Notes under the pieces: model-generated
Database searches by the model: none
Told to the model about the DNA's origin: nothing
The model's input: only the letters and a program-made list of their open reading frames with translations
From: Rhodospirillales bacterium
Lineage (GTDB): Bacteria; Pseudomonadota; Alphaproteobacteria; Reyranellales; Reyranellaceae
Reading direction: 5' to 3'
DNA length: 64,000 bases
Assembly (NCBI GenBank): GCA_016699855.1
Contig: CP064988.1
Span: forward strand, 2,260,501 to 2,324,500
In this document: positions 8,571 through 17,314 of the stretch, in pieces
How positions within the stretch are numbered: the stretch's first letter is position 1
Layout: each line of letters begins with the position of its first letter
Made by a program: the position numbers and the translations under genes

Positions 8571-9389
8571 ATGCGCCGCCTCGCCGCCGTCACCGCGTTC
8601 GTCTGCCTCGCGACCTCCGCCGCGGGCGCGGGCGCGCAATCGCCCTTCGCCGATCCCAACCGCCAGTACCAGTCGTGCATGGCCGTGGCGCGCAGCGAAC
8701 CGCGCCGGGCGCTGGAGGTGGCGCAGTCGTGGCACGCGGCCGGCGGCGGCATCGGCGCGCGCCATTGCGCGGCGATCGCGATGTACGAGCTGGGCCAGTA
8801 CATCGAGGCGGCGCAGCGTCTCGAGGGGCTGGGCCGCGAGATGACCGGCCAGAGCCTCGCGCTGCGCGCCGAGGTCTTCGCGCAGTCCGGCCAGGCCTAC
8901 CAGGCGGCGCGCATCGCCGACCGCGCGCTGCAGATGCAGAACGCCGCCATCCTGCTCGACCCGAAGAACGCCGAGATCTGGGTCGACCGCAGCATCACCT
9001 ACGCAGCCGTCGGCGCCTACCGCGACGCGGTCGCCGACCTGACACGGGCGCTGTCGCTGGCGCCCGCCCGCCCCGACATCCTCGTGGTGCGCGCCGCCGC
9101 CCACCGCAACCTCAATGACGCCGCCGCGGCGCGCAACGACGCCGAGGCCGCGCTCAAGCTCGAGCCCAACTACCCGGAAGGCCTGCTCGAACGCGGGCTG
9201 GCCCGCCGGATGCTGCGCGACAAGGCCGGCAGCGACGCCGATCTTCGCAAGGTGCTCTCGGTCGTGCCGGCCAACAGCGAGCTGGCGGAACGGGCCAACG
9301 CGGGACTGGCGGCGCCGCTGGGTCCACCGCCGGCCGCCGTGCCCGGAACGCCGCCGGCGCCGCGTAAACCCGGTGAGAAGCCGCGCTGA
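8571..9389 (+). CDS. Secreted TPR-repeat protein
   Basis: A 272-residue protein with an N-terminal signal peptide (MRRLAAVTAFVCLATSAAGAGAQ) and then helical repeats. At least three tetratricopeptide units are visible between about residues 100 and 235, with hallmark pieces such as AAILLDPKNAEIWVDRSITYAAVGAYRDAV, split here as AILLDPKNAEIWVDR and YAAVGAYRDAVADL, and AALKLEPNYPEGLLERG. It ends in a proline-rich tail. Such proteins scaffold protein complexes in the periplasm; no partner is indicated. Start ATG 8571 is chosen for the signal peptide. Confidence 0.75.
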   Translation: MRRLAAVTAFVCLATSAAGAGAQSPFADPNRQYQSCMAVARSEPRRALEVAQSWHAAGGGIGARHCAAIAMYELGQYIEAAQRLEGLGREMTGQSLALRAEVFAQSGQAYQAARIADRALQMQNAAILLDPKNAEIWVDRSITYAAVGAYRDAVADLTRALSLAPARPDILVVRAAAHRNLNDAAAARNDAEAALKLEPNYPEGLLERGLARRMLRDKAGSDADLRKVLSVVPANSELAERANAGLAAPLGPPPAAVPGTPPAPRKPGEKPR

Positions 9390-9402
9390 GCCGCGGCCGC
9401 GC

Positions 9403-10203
9403 TCACATGTCGCGGATGTCGCGGCCGTCGCGCACCATCGTCTCCATCAGCGCCGCCGCCTCGTCCGACACCGCGAGATCGAGGAACAGGGTGCGTTCGA
9501 GCGCCAGTCCGCGCGACAGCGGCGTCTCGTGCGCGAGCCGGATCAGGCGCTTGATATGGCCGGTGGCGCGTGGCGGCTTCCGGGCGCACTCCGCGGCGAT
9601 CTCCATGGCGCGGTCGAAGGCGCTGCCGTCCACCGCCTCGTGCACCATGCCGATCGACGCCGCCTCGTCGGGCGTCACGACGCGGCCGCGCAGCGACATC
9701 TCCAGCGCCCGCGCCGGGCCGACCACGCGCGCCAGGCGCTGCGTGCCGCCGGCGCCGGCGAGGATGCCGATGTTGATCTCCGGCTGCCCCAGCGTGTAGG
9801 GCCCGCGCGCGGCGATCCGGATGTCGCACGCCAGGCAGAACTCGAACCCGCCGCCCATGGCGATGCCATCGATCGCCGCGATCGCGGCCTTGGGCATCGT
9901 CTCCAGACGCGCGAACACGCCGTCCAACGGCCGCTCCGGCGCCAGCCTCTCCTCGATGAACGTCCGGCCCTTGGCGCGCAGGTTCCGCGACAGCGCCGAC
10001 AGCTCCGCGACGTCGTAGTGGCGGATGAACACCCCGGGGATGCGGCTGGTGAACACCACGGCGCGCACGGCGTCGTCGGCCGCGACCCCGGCCGTGACCG
10101 CGTCGAGCTCGGCGACGACGGCGGCGTCGAGGTAGCCCATCGGTGGATTGTCGAACGCGACCACCGCGACCGCGCCGACCCGTTCGACGTGCACCTTCGG
10201 CAT
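9403..10203 (-). CDS. Enoyl-CoA hydratase/isomerase family protein
   Basis: A 266-residue crotonase-fold enzyme. Both catalytic glutamates of true enoyl-CoA hydratases are in place: E121 in GGGFEFC and E142 in QPEINIG, followed by GAGGTQRL. Hydration of 2-enoyl-CoA in fatty-acid or aromatic-acid beta-oxidation is therefore the likely reaction. The oxyanion segment is irregular: FTSRIPGVFIRHYDV replaces the common G-x-x-F-x-A-G-A-D loop, so the substrate may be unusual. It lies 31 bp downstream of the NDUFA9-like gene on the same strand, probably co-transcribed. Confidence 0.85.
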   Translation of the reverse strand: MPKVHVERVGAVAVVAFDNPPMGYLDAAVVAELDAVTAGVAADDAVRAVVFTSRIPGVFIRHYDVAELSALSRNLRAKGRTFIEERLAPERPLDGVFARLETMPKAAIAAIDGIAMGGGFEFCLACDIRIAARGPYTLGQPEINIGILAGAGGTQRLARVVGPARALEMSLRGRVVTPDEAASIGMVHEAVDGSAFDRAMEIAAECARKPPRATGHIKRLIRLAHETPLSRGLALERTLFLDLAVSDEAAALMETMVRDGRDIRDM

Positions 10204-10234
10204 GGCGCGGACTCCCGGCGGCGGATGGCGGCCG

Positions 10235-11188
10235 TCAGGCCGGTGCGGCGACGTCGTAGCGGCCGGACGGCCGGTAGCGGTCGAGATAGGACGGCAGGAT
10301 CGCCTCGGCCGAATGCGGCGCCATGCCGAGCTCGGCGAAGCCCGGCCGGCCGGCGCCGACCACGCTGTCGCGCGTCAGCAGGTCGAGCTGGTCGCGGGTG
10401 ATCGGCGGCACCGGCAGGAACTCGGCGAAGAACGCCGCGATCCGCGCCGGCCACACCGGCAGCGACACGATCCGCCGCGTCCGGCCGGTCATCCGCAGCG
10501 TCAGCTCGGCGAGCTCGCGGTAGGTGTAGACCCGCGGTCCGCCCAGCTCATAGACGCCGAACGCGGCGCGCGGATCGAGCAGCGCCCGCGCCGCCGCCTC
10601 GGCCACGTCGACGACGTAGACCGGCTGGAAGCGGGCGGTGCCGCCCGCGAACACCGGCATGAACGGCGCCATCTTGGCGGTCAGCGCCAGCTTGTTGAAG
10701 AACTTGTCCTCGGGTCCGAACACGACGCTGGGCCGCAGGATCGTCACTGCGGGAAACGCGCGGTTCATCTCGTGCTCGGCCATCGCCTTGGATTCGACGA
10801 AGGCGTTGCCGCTGCGCGGCGCCTGGGCGCCGAGGCCGGAGACGTGGATCAACCGCGACACGCCGGCCCGCGCGGCGGCCTCCGCGATGTGGCGGGCGCC
10901 TGCGGCGTGCACCGCGTCGTAGCGCTGGCGGCCGCGCTGGAAGGGGATGCCGGCGGCGTTGACGACGGCTTGGCTGCCGGCGACGGCGGCGGCGACCGAG
11001 GCCGGGTATCGCAGGTTGGCGAGCACCGCCATGACCTGGCCGACATCGCCCGCCATGTGCGTGAAATCGGCCAGCTCGGGATGGCGCACGGCGACGCGCA
11101 CGCGCAGGCCGCGCGCCGCCAGCGCGCGCACCACGTGGCGGCCGACGAAGCCCGTGCCGCCGAACACCGTCACCTGCCTGATATCCAT
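10235..11188 (-). CDS. NDUFA9-like NAD(P)-binding protein (complex I-associated family)
   Basis: A 317-residue extended-SDR protein of the NDUFA9/39-kDa subunit family. The Rossmann motif is TVFGGTGFVGRHVVRAL. Later pieces are AARAGVSRLIHVSGLGA and SKAMAEHEMNRAFPAVTILRPSVVFGPEDKFFN, here seen as MAEHEMNRAFP and VVFGPEDKFFNK, the most typical NDUFA9 run. In alphaproteobacteria such proteins associate with NADH dehydrogenase I or bind NADPH structurally. No nuo genes are in this window. ATG 11188 is preferred because GGAGAGG lies just upstream; the open frame allows a start 9 residues earlier. Confidence 0.85.
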   Translation of the reverse strand: MDIRQVTVFGGTGFVGRHVVRALAARGLRVRVAVRHPELADFTHMAGDVGQVMAVLANLRYPASVAAAVAGSQAVVNAAGIPFQRGRQRYDAVHAAGARHIAEAAARAGVSRLIHVSGLGAQAPRSGNAFVESKAMAEHEMNRAFPAVTILRPSVVFGPEDKFFNKLALTAKMAPFMPVFAGGTARFQPVYVVDVAEAAARALLDPRAAFGVYELGGPRVYTYRELAELTLRMTGRTRRIVSLPVWPARIAAFFAEFLPVPPITRDQLDLLTRDSVVGAGRPGFAELGMAPHSAEAILPSYLDRYRPSGRYDVAAPA

Positions 11189-11293
11189 CGTTCGCCTCTC
11201 CACCCGGCGCGCCACCCCGCCGCCCGCGTATAGTACAACGCCGCGCCATCCGGAAAGGGCTCCGCGCGCCGCGGCCGGGGCGAGCGCGCGCTG

Positions 11294-11322
11294 TTGACAT
11301 CGCGCGGCCGGGGCAGTACCAG
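11294..11322 (+). promoter_or_regulatory. Sigma-70-type promoter for tRNA-Leu
   Basis: A perfect -35 hexamer TTGACA (11294-11299) is followed after 17 bases by TACCAG (11317-11322), a weak -10. The mature tRNA begins 28 bases further on. The consensus -35 in this GC-rich context makes it a credible stable-RNA promoter. Confidence 0.6.
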
Positions 11323-11349
11323 TCCGCCGCCCGCAAGCGGACGGGACGT

Positions 11350-11434
11350 GCCCTGGTGGCGGAATTGGTAGACGCGCTAGATTCAGGTTCTAGTGCCGCG
11401 AGGCGTGGAAGTTCGAGTCTTCTCCAGGGCACCA
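11350..11434 (+). tRNA. tRNA-Leu (anticodon CAG)
   Basis: An 85-nt class II tRNA. The acceptor stem GCCCTGG pairs with CCAGGGC, followed by A and an encoded CCA (11432-11434). The D-loop is GCGGAATTGGTAGACGCGC-like, the anticodon stem CTAGA/TCTAG encloses TTCAGGT with anticodon CAG, and a long variable arm precedes the GTTCGAGTC T-loop. It reads CUG, expected to be the main leucine codon in such a GC-rich genome. Confidence 0.96.
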
Positions 11435-11441
11435 TCCGCCG

Positions 11442-11471
11442 CGCCGTCCCTCCGGGACGGCGTTTCCTTTT
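11442..11471 (+). terminator. Intrinsic terminator after tRNA-Leu
   Basis: A 9-bp stem CGCCGTCCC / GGGACGGCG with a TCC loop is followed by TTTCCTTTT. This is the clearest rho-independent terminator in the window. It separates the tRNA from the RNase D gene starting at 11497. Confidence 0.85.
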
Positions 11472-11496
11472 GGAGGACGCGTCCGCGCGTTGAGCC

Positions 11497-12108
11497 ATGG
11501 CGAACCATCTGCATCGCGGCGATCTGCCCGGCGGGCTCGACCTCGGACCGGTCGTCGCCATCGACAGCGAGACGATGGGCCTCAATCCCCACCGCGACCG
11601 GCTGTGCGTGGTGCAACTCTCGGCCGGCGACGGCGACGCCCATCTCGTGCAGTTCGCCAAGGGGATCTACCACGCGCCCAACCTGAAGGCGCTGCTGACG
11701 GATCCGACCCGCCTGAAGCTGTTCCACTTCGCGCGCTTCGACATCGCGGTCATGCGCCACTACCTCGGCGTCGACACCAGGCCGGTGTATTGCACCAAGA
11801 TCGCGGCCAAGCTGGTGCGGACGTTCACCGATAAATACGGCCTGAAGGACCTCTGCAAGGACCTCGCCGGGGTCGACCTGTCGAAGCAGCAGCAGAGTTC
11901 CGACTGGGGCGCCGACAAGCTGACCGACGAGCAGATCGCCTACGCCGCGTCCGACGTCCTGCATCTGCACAAGATCAAGGCCCGGCTCGACGAGATGCTG
12001 GAGCGGGAGGGCCGCCGCGACCTCGCCGAGGCCGCGTTCCGATTCCTGCCGGCCCGCGCCCAGCTCGACCTCGACGGCTGGCCCGATATCGACATATTCG
12101 CGCACTAG
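11497..12108 (+). CDS. rnd: Ribonuclease D (short, HRDC-less)
   Basis: A 203-residue 3'-5' exoribonuclease of the DEDDy family, which trims tRNA 3' ends and other small RNAs. The five signature residues are all seen: D23 and E25 (AIDSET), D82 (FARFD), and Y149 and D153 (YAASD). The protein consists of the nuclease domain only; the C-terminal HRDC domains of E. coli RNase D are absent, as is common in alphaproteobacteria. It starts 63 bp after the tRNA-Leu gene and its terminator. Confidence 0.9.
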   Translation: MANHLHRGDLPGGLDLGPVVAIDSETMGLNPHRDRLCVVQLSAGDGDAHLVQFAKGIYHAPNLKALLTDPTRLKLFHFARFDIAVMRHYLGVDTRPVYCTKIAAKLVRTFTDKYGLKDLCKDLAGVDLSKQQQSSDWGADKLTDEQIAYAASDVLHLHKIKARLDEMLEREGRRDLAEAAFRFLPARAQLDLDGWPDIDIFAH

Positions 12109-12239
12109 GTACAGGCGGGCGCTTCGACTTGGGGCGCCTCGAACCGTCCCCGGATCCATATTTTCCGTGACGAGGCGTCGCGCATTGGCGCGAAAATTGC
12201 TTTGGCGCCGCCGACGGGGCGCTGTTAAGGTGCACGGCT

Positions 12240-13247
12240 ATGAACGCTTCGCCCCGCGTCGCACCATCCGGCCCGCCTTCGGCAGGCCCCAGGGGCGACC
12301 TCGACAGCGCCCGCCGGGTCCTCGCGACGGAGGCCTCGGCGCTGCGTGCGCTCGCCGACGGGCTGGGAGAGCCGTTCGCGCGCGCGCTCGACCTGCTGGG
12401 CGGCGCGCGCGGCCGGGTCATCGTGTCCGGCATGGGCAAGAACAGCCATATCGGCGGCAAGATCGCGGCCACTTTCGCCTCGACCGGCACGCCGGCCCAT
12501 TTCGTCCATCCCGCCGAGGCCTCGCACGGCGATCTCGGCATGGTCGTCGCTGACGACGTCGTGCTGGCGATCTCCAATTCCGGCGAGACGCCGGAATTGT
12601 CGGACCTGATCCTGCACGTCAAACGCTTCGCGATTCCGTTGGTCGCGATCGTCGGCCGGAACGACTCGACGCTGGCGCGCGCGGCCGACGCGGTGTTGAC
12701 GCTGCCTGACGTGCCGGAGGCCTGCCCGATGGGCCTCGCGCCGACCACGTCGACCACCGCGACCCTGGCGCTGGGCGACGCGCTGGCGGTGGCGCTGCTG
12801 GAACGCAAGGGATTCACAGCGTCCCATTTCCGCGTGTTCCATCCCGGCGGCCGGCTCGGCCAGCGCCTGGTCAAGGTCGGCGACATCATGCACCGCGCGC
12901 CGGCGCTGCCTGTGGTCGGCGAGGCCACGCCGATGGCCGAGGCGCTGATCGAGATGACGGCCAAAAGCTTCGGCTGCGTCGCCGTGGTCGACTCCGCCGG
13001 CCGCCTGACCGGGATCGTGACCGACGGCGACCTGCGGCGCCACATGGACCCCGGCCTGCTCGCCCGCGCCGCGCGCGAGATCATGACGCCAAGGCCGCGC
13101 ACGATCGCCGCCGACGCGCTGGCGGCCGAGGCCGTGCGCGCGATGAACGCTACCGGCAAAGGCATCACCAGCCTGTTCGTGCTCGAGGAGGGCCGTCCGG
13201 TCGGCATCCTGCATCTGCACGACTGCCTGCGCGCGGGCGTCGCATGA
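12240..13247 (+). CDS. kdsD: Arabinose-5-phosphate isomerase
   Basis: A 335-residue enzyme interconverting ribulose 5-phosphate and arabinose 5-phosphate, the first step toward the Kdo sugar of lipopolysaccharide. The N-terminal SIS domain has SGMGKNSHIGGKIAATF and STGTPAHFVHPAEASHGDLG; a tandem CBS pair follows (about residues 215-335), with TGIVTDGDLRRH in the first repeat. Length is normal. It is the first gene of the LPS-export cluster, and its stop overlaps the lptC start by 4 bp (ATGA). The 131 bp upstream must hold the cluster promoter. Confidence 0.93.
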   Translation: MNASPRVAPSGPPSAGPRGDLDSARRVLATEASALRALADGLGEPFARALDLLGGARGRVIVSGMGKNSHIGGKIAATFASTGTPAHFVHPAEASHGDLGMVVADDVVLAISNSGETPELSDLILHVKRFAIPLVAIVGRNDSTLARAADAVLTLPDVPEACPMGLAPTTSTTATLALGDALAVALLERKGFTASHFRVFHPGGRLGQRLVKVGDIMHRAPALPVVGEATPMAEALIEMTAKSFGCVAVVDSAGRLTGIVTDGDLRRHMDPGLLARAAREIMTPRPRTIAADALAAEAVRAMNATGKGITSLFVLEEGRPVGILHLHDCLRAGVA

Positions 13248-13999
13248 CCGGCGCGGTTCCTCCAGTCGACGGCGTCGCGGTCGCGCCGGGCATCCAGCGC
13301 TTCGTCGCCGATCCCGGCCGCGACCGCAGCCGGCTGGACCGCGTCATCGGTTTGAAGCGCGACGATTCCGATCCGTGGGTCGCGGCCTACGCCGACCATA
13401 TCCGCGTGGCGCTGCCGCTGATCGCGCTGGCCGTCGTGCTGGCCGGATTGGTGTGGCCGATGTTCGGTGGATCGACCGGCATTCCGCTCGGCCGCATGCC
13501 GCAGGTGCAGGACCGGCAGGAGTACATGCGGATGACCAGTCCGCATTTCGCCGGCAACGACAAGGGCCGCAAACCCTACACCGTCACCGCCGACCACGCC
13601 GTGCAGCGGACCAAGCAGGAGAAGGTGTTCGATCTGGCGCGGCCCAAGGCCGACCTTCTCGATGGCAAGAACCGCTGGTTGGCGATCACCGCCGACACCG
13701 GCCGCTACGACGAAAAGCTGCATCTGCTGGACCTTGCCGGCGAGGTGACGCTGTTCCAGGACAACGGCCACACGCTCGTCACCGAGCGGGCGCGCGTCGA
13801 CCTCGACGGGTCGGCGGCCTATGGCGACCGGCCGGTCACGGGACACGGCCCCAGCGGCGAGCTGGCCGGCGAAGGCTTCCACGCCAGCCAGCGCGGCGAG
13901 CGCGTCGTGCTGACCGGCAAGTCGCGCGTCGTCCTCGAGGCCAAGGACGATCCGCCGGCGTCGACCGCTCCCACCGCGCCGCCGTCGGGTGGCGGCTGA
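13244..13999 (+). CDS. lptC: LPS export protein LptC
   Basis: A 251-residue bitopic inner-membrane protein that receives LPS from LptBFG and passes it to LptA. One transmembrane helix lies at about residues 50-68 (ALPLIALAVVLAGLVWPM). The rest is a periplasmic beta-jellyroll of the OstA/LptC type, with MRMTSPHFAGNDKGRKPYTV and YDEKLHLLDLAGEVTLFQDNG, seen as LHLLDLAGEVTLF, in the repeat-strand region. Its overlap with kdsD implies translational coupling; lptA starts 1 bp after its stop. Confidence 0.88.
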   Translation: MTGAVPPVDGVAVAPGIQRFVADPGRDRSRLDRVIGLKRDDSDPWVAAYADHIRVALPLIALAVVLAGLVWPMFGGSTGIPLGRMPQVQDRQEYMRMTSPHFAGNDKGRKPYTVTADHAVQRTKQEKVFDLARPKADLLDGKNRWLAITADTGRYDEKLHLLDLAGEVTLFQDNGHTLVTERARVDLDGSAAYGDRPVTGHGPSGELAGEGFHASQRGERVVLTGKSRVVLEAKDDPPASTAPTAPPSGGG

Positions 14000-14000
14000 C

Positions 14001-14931
14001 ATGGCGCGCGCCGCGATCCTCCGCCCGGCGCTCGCGGCGTGCGTCTGGCTGGCGCTGGCCGCCGCCGCCCCGGCGCAGCAGCAGGCCGCCAAGCCGGAGG
14101 CGCGCGAGAAGCCCAGGGTCGAGATCTCGGCCGACGAGGGCATCGAGTGGGACAAGATCGCCCGCGTCTACGTCGCGCGCGGCAACGCCCGCGTGACCCG
14201 CGGCGAATACACGATCACCGCAGACAAGGTGACCGCGTACTACCGCGAGACCGGGGGCAAGAACGACGTGTTCCGGGTCGACGCCGAGGGCAACGTCAGG
14301 ATCGCCAGCGTCGATTCGATCGCCACCGGCGACAAGGGCGTCTACGACAACGACAACAAGGTCGCGCGCCTGACCGGCCGCAACCTCGCGATCTCCAATC
14401 CGGACGGCCGGTTGACGGCGCGCGACAGCATCGAGCTGTGGGACGAGAAGCGCTACGCGGTCGCCCGCGGCGCCGTCGTGCTGACGCGCGACAACGAGGA
14501 GATGCGGGCCGACCAGATGGTGGCGTATTTCGAGCCCAAGGACGGCTCGGCGCCGGCGCCCGGCGCGGTCGCCTCCAAGGGCAAACAGCGCATCGCCAGG
14601 GTCGAGGCGCTGGGGCACGTCTACCTCGCCTCGTGCGAGGGGGTTCGCGCACGCCGACAAGGGACTGTACGACCCCAACACCGGCACGGCCGTGCTGACC
14701 GGCAACGTGCGCCTGACGCGCGGCCGCGAGCAGATGAACGGCGAGACCGCCGAGATGAACACGCGCACTGGTTTCACAAGGCTGACGGGCGGGCGGGTCA
14801 CCGGCCTCCTCGAGCCCAACAAGGAGGCCGCCGAGCCCGATCCCAATCCGACCGGACGGCCCGGCGCCCGCCCTTGCGGCGAGCCGAAGCCGGCGGGCGC
14901 CGCGCCCGCCGCCGCGCAGCCGAAGCGCTGA
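14001..14931 (+). CDS. lptA: LPS transport periplasmic protein LptA, frameshifted
   Basis: The periplasmic bridge protein for LPS export. A signal peptide (MARAAILRPALAACVWLALAAAAPAQQ) and an OstA-like beta fold are clear: RVYVARGNARVTRG, ADKVTAYY, GNVRIAS. The frame fails at a run of five Gs (14639-14643): upstream it reads ALGHVYLASCEG, and removing one G restores FAHADKGLYDPNTGTAVLTG and then NVRLTRGREQMNGETAEMN to a stop at 14931. That continuation is clearly the LptA C-terminal half. LptA is essential in most LPS-bearing bacteria, so a homopolymer sequencing error is more likely than a real knockout. Confidence 0.85.
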
Positions 14932-14959
14932 ACACGGGACCGGGGGCGCGACGACCACG

Positions 14960-15763
14960 ATGTTCGGTGGATTGAAAGGGTGGCGCCCGAAAGCGCCGGC
15001 GCCGGGCGGCCAGCGGCCCGGCCCGCGTCTGGTGTCGACCGACAGCGGTCTGCAGGCGCACGCGCTGTGCAAGACCTACAACCGCCGCCCGGTCGTGCGC
15101 GACGTGTCGATCACCGTGCAGCGCGGCGAGGCGGTCGGCCTGCTCGGGCCCAACGGCGCCGGCAAGACGACGACGTTCTACATGATGTGCGGGCTGGTGC
15201 AGGCCGATTCCGGGTCCGTCACGCTCGACGGACGCGACATCACGGCGCTGCCGATGTTCCGCCGCGCCCGCCTCGGCGTCGGCTACCTGCCGCAGGAAGC
15301 CTCGGTGTTCCGCACCATGAGCGTCGCCGACAACCTGCGCGCCGTGCTCGAGCTGGTCGAGCCGGACCGGCGCGCGCTCGAGGACACGGTCGACGCGCTG
15401 CTCGAGGAGTTCAACATCGCCCATCTGCGCGACGCGCCCGCCATGGCGCTGTCGGGCGGCGAGCGCCGCCGCGTCGAGATCGCGCGCGCGCTGGCGTCGC
15501 GGCCGCATTTCATCCTGCTCGACGAGCCGCTGGCCGGCGTGGATCCGATCGCCGTCGAGGAGATCCGCGAGATGGTCAGCCACCTGCGCGACCGCGGCAT
15601 CGGCGTGCTGATCACCGATCACAACGTGCGCGACACGCTGGAGATCGTCGACCGCGCCTACATCATGCACGCCGGCCAGGTGCTGGTGGAGGGCCGTCCC
15701 GCCGAGATCGTCGCCAACGAGGAAGTGCAGCGCGTCTACCTCGGCAAGCGCTTCACGCTCTAG
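14960..15763 (+). CDS. lptB: LPS export ABC transporter ATP-binding protein
   Basis: A 267-residue ABC ATPase powering LPS extraction from the inner membrane with LptF and LptG, which are not in this window. Walker A GPNGAGKTT is at residues 63-71, the Q-loop is in YLPQEASVF, the signature is LSGGERRR, Walker B is FILLDEP, and the switch histidine is in ITDHNVRDT. YLPQEASVFRTMSVADN and ITDHNVRDTL are LptB hallmarks. The N-terminus carries about 30 extra residues before the usual start; GTG or ATG codons further in could be the true start. Confidence 0.93.
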   Translation: MFGGLKGWRPKAPAPGGQRPGPRLVSTDSGLQAHALCKTYNRRPVVRDVSITVQRGEAVGLLGPNGAGKTTTFYMMCGLVQADSGSVTLDGRDITALPMFRRARLGVGYLPQEASVFRTMSVADNLRAVLELVEPDRRALEDTVDALLEEFNIAHLRDAPAMALSGGERRRVEIARALASRPHFILLDEPLAGVDPIAVEEIREMVSHLRDRGIGVLITDHNVRDTLEIVDRAYIMHAGQVLVEGRPAEIVANEEVQRVYLGKRFTL

Positions 15764-15788
15764 CGCCGCCCGGGATCAGAGCGAGACC

Positions 15789-17309
15789 ATGGCGATCGGC
15801 CCCCGCCTCGTCCTCGGCCAGCGCCAGTCGCTGGTGATGACGCCCCAGCTGCAGCAGGCGATCAAGCTGTTGCAGCTGTCGCAGCTCGAGCTCGCCGCCT
15901 ACATCGCCAGCGAACTGGAGAGCAATCCCCTGCTCGCCGAGGCGCCGCGCGACGACGAGGCGCCGGTGGCGGAGCCGGTCGCCGCCGCGCCCGAGCCGGC
16001 CGCCGCGCCGGCCGATTCGGCCGCCGCCATCGCCGACGGCGCCACGGCGCTCGGCGAGGCCGACGACCGCTGGGAGGGCGAGTACCGCGACGCCGGCGGC
16101 GACGGCACCTCGACGCGCGGCGAGACGCGCCGCGACGACGGCGACGAGCGGCCGGACTCGGTCGCCCGCATCGCGGCCGGCGACATCTCCCTGCAACGCC
16201 ACGTACTGGCGCAGATCGCGCTGGAGCTCACCGATCCCGCCGACCGGACGCTGGCGGTCCGCCTCGTCGACCTGCTCGACGAGACCGGCTACCTCGCCGA
16301 GGATCCCGCGCCGGTGGCGGCCGCGCTCGGAATGTCGGCCGAGCGGCTCGAGGCGGTCCTCGCCCGGCTGCGGCGGCTCGATCCGCCGGGCCTGTTCAGC
16401 CGCGGACTGGCGGAGTGCCTGGCGGCGCAGCTCGAGGAACGCGACCGGCTCGATCCGGCGATGCGCGCGCTGCTCGACAACCTCGACCTGCTGGCGCGGC
16501 GCGACCTCGCCGGCCTCTCGCGGCGCTGCGGCGTCGACGCCGAGGACGTGGCCGACATGCTCGCCGAGATCCGCACGCTCGACCCCAAGCCGGGACTGCG
16601 CTTCGGCGGCGAGCCGGCGCGGGCGGCGACTCCGGACGTGTTCCTGCGGCGCGTGCGCCACGCCGAGCTGGGCGAGGTGTGGATGGTCGAGCTCAACACC
16701 GACGCGCTGCCGCGCGTGCTGGCCGACCGCGGCTACTTCAAGGCGCTGGTGCGCGGCGCGCGCGACAAGTCGGAGAAGGAGTTCGTCGGCGAGCGCTGGC
16801 AGAACGCCAACTGGCTGGTGAAGGCGCTCGAGCAGCGCGCCACCACGATCCTCAAGGTGTCGCGCGAGATCGTGGCCCAGCAGGACGCGTTCTTCCGCCA
16901 CGGCGTGACGGCGCTGCGGCCGCTGGTGCTGCGCGACATCGCCGCCGCCACCGGCCTGCACGAGAGCACCGTCAGCCGCGTCACCACCAACAAGTTCATG
17001 GCCACGCCGCGCGGCACCTTCGAGCTCAAGTATTTCTTCACCAGCGCGATCCCCGCCACCCGCGGCGCCGAATCGGTGTCGGCCGAGGCGGTGCGCGCGC
17101 GCATCCGCGGCCTGGTCGACGGCGAACGCGCCGACGCGCCGGTGTCGGACGACCGCCTCGTCGAGCTGCTGCGCGAGCAGGGTGTCGAGATCGCGCGCCG
17201 CACGGTCGCGAAATACCGCGAGGCGATGCGCATCCCCTCCTCCGTCCAGCGCCGCCGCGAGAAGACCTTCGCCGGCCACGGCTCGGCGGCGCAGGCGGCG
17301 GCGGGCTGA
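15789..17309 (+). CDS. rpoN: RNA polymerase sigma-54 factor
   Basis: A 506-residue sigma-54, which directs polymerase to -24/-12 promoters and needs AAA+ activators. Region I is glutamine/leucine-rich (RQSLVMTPQLQQAIKLLQLS). An acidic, alanine-rich region II follows (about 45-120), then the core-binding domain. The HTH has LRDIAAATGLHESTVSRVT, and the RpoN box is RRTVAKYREAM near the C-terminus. Full length. It sits 25 bp after lptB as in many proteobacteria, but the usual next gene, the hibernation factor hpf/raiA, is missing here. Confidence 0.95.
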   Translation: MAIGPRLVLGQRQSLVMTPQLQQAIKLLQLSQLELAAYIASELESNPLLAEAPRDDEAPVAEPVAAAPEPAAAPADSAAAIADGATALGEADDRWEGEYRDAGGDGTSTRGETRRDDGDERPDSVARIAAGDISLQRHVLAQIALELTDPADRTLAVRLVDLLDETGYLAEDPAPVAAALGMSAERLEAVLARLRRLDPPGLFSRGLAECLAAQLEERDRLDPAMRALLDNLDLLARRDLAGLSRRCGVDAEDVADMLAEIRTLDPKPGLRFGGEPARAATPDVFLRRVRHAELGEVWMVELNTDALPRVLADRGYFKALVRGARDKSEKEFVGERWQNANWLVKALEQRATTILKVSREIVAQQDAFFRHGVTALRPLVLRDIAAATGLHESTVSRVTTNKFMATPRGTFELKYFFTSAIPATRGAESVSAEAVRARIRGLVDGERADAPVSDDRLVELLREQGVEIARRTVAKYREAMRIPSSVQRRREKTFAGHGSAAQAAAG

Positions 17310-17314
17310 CGGCG

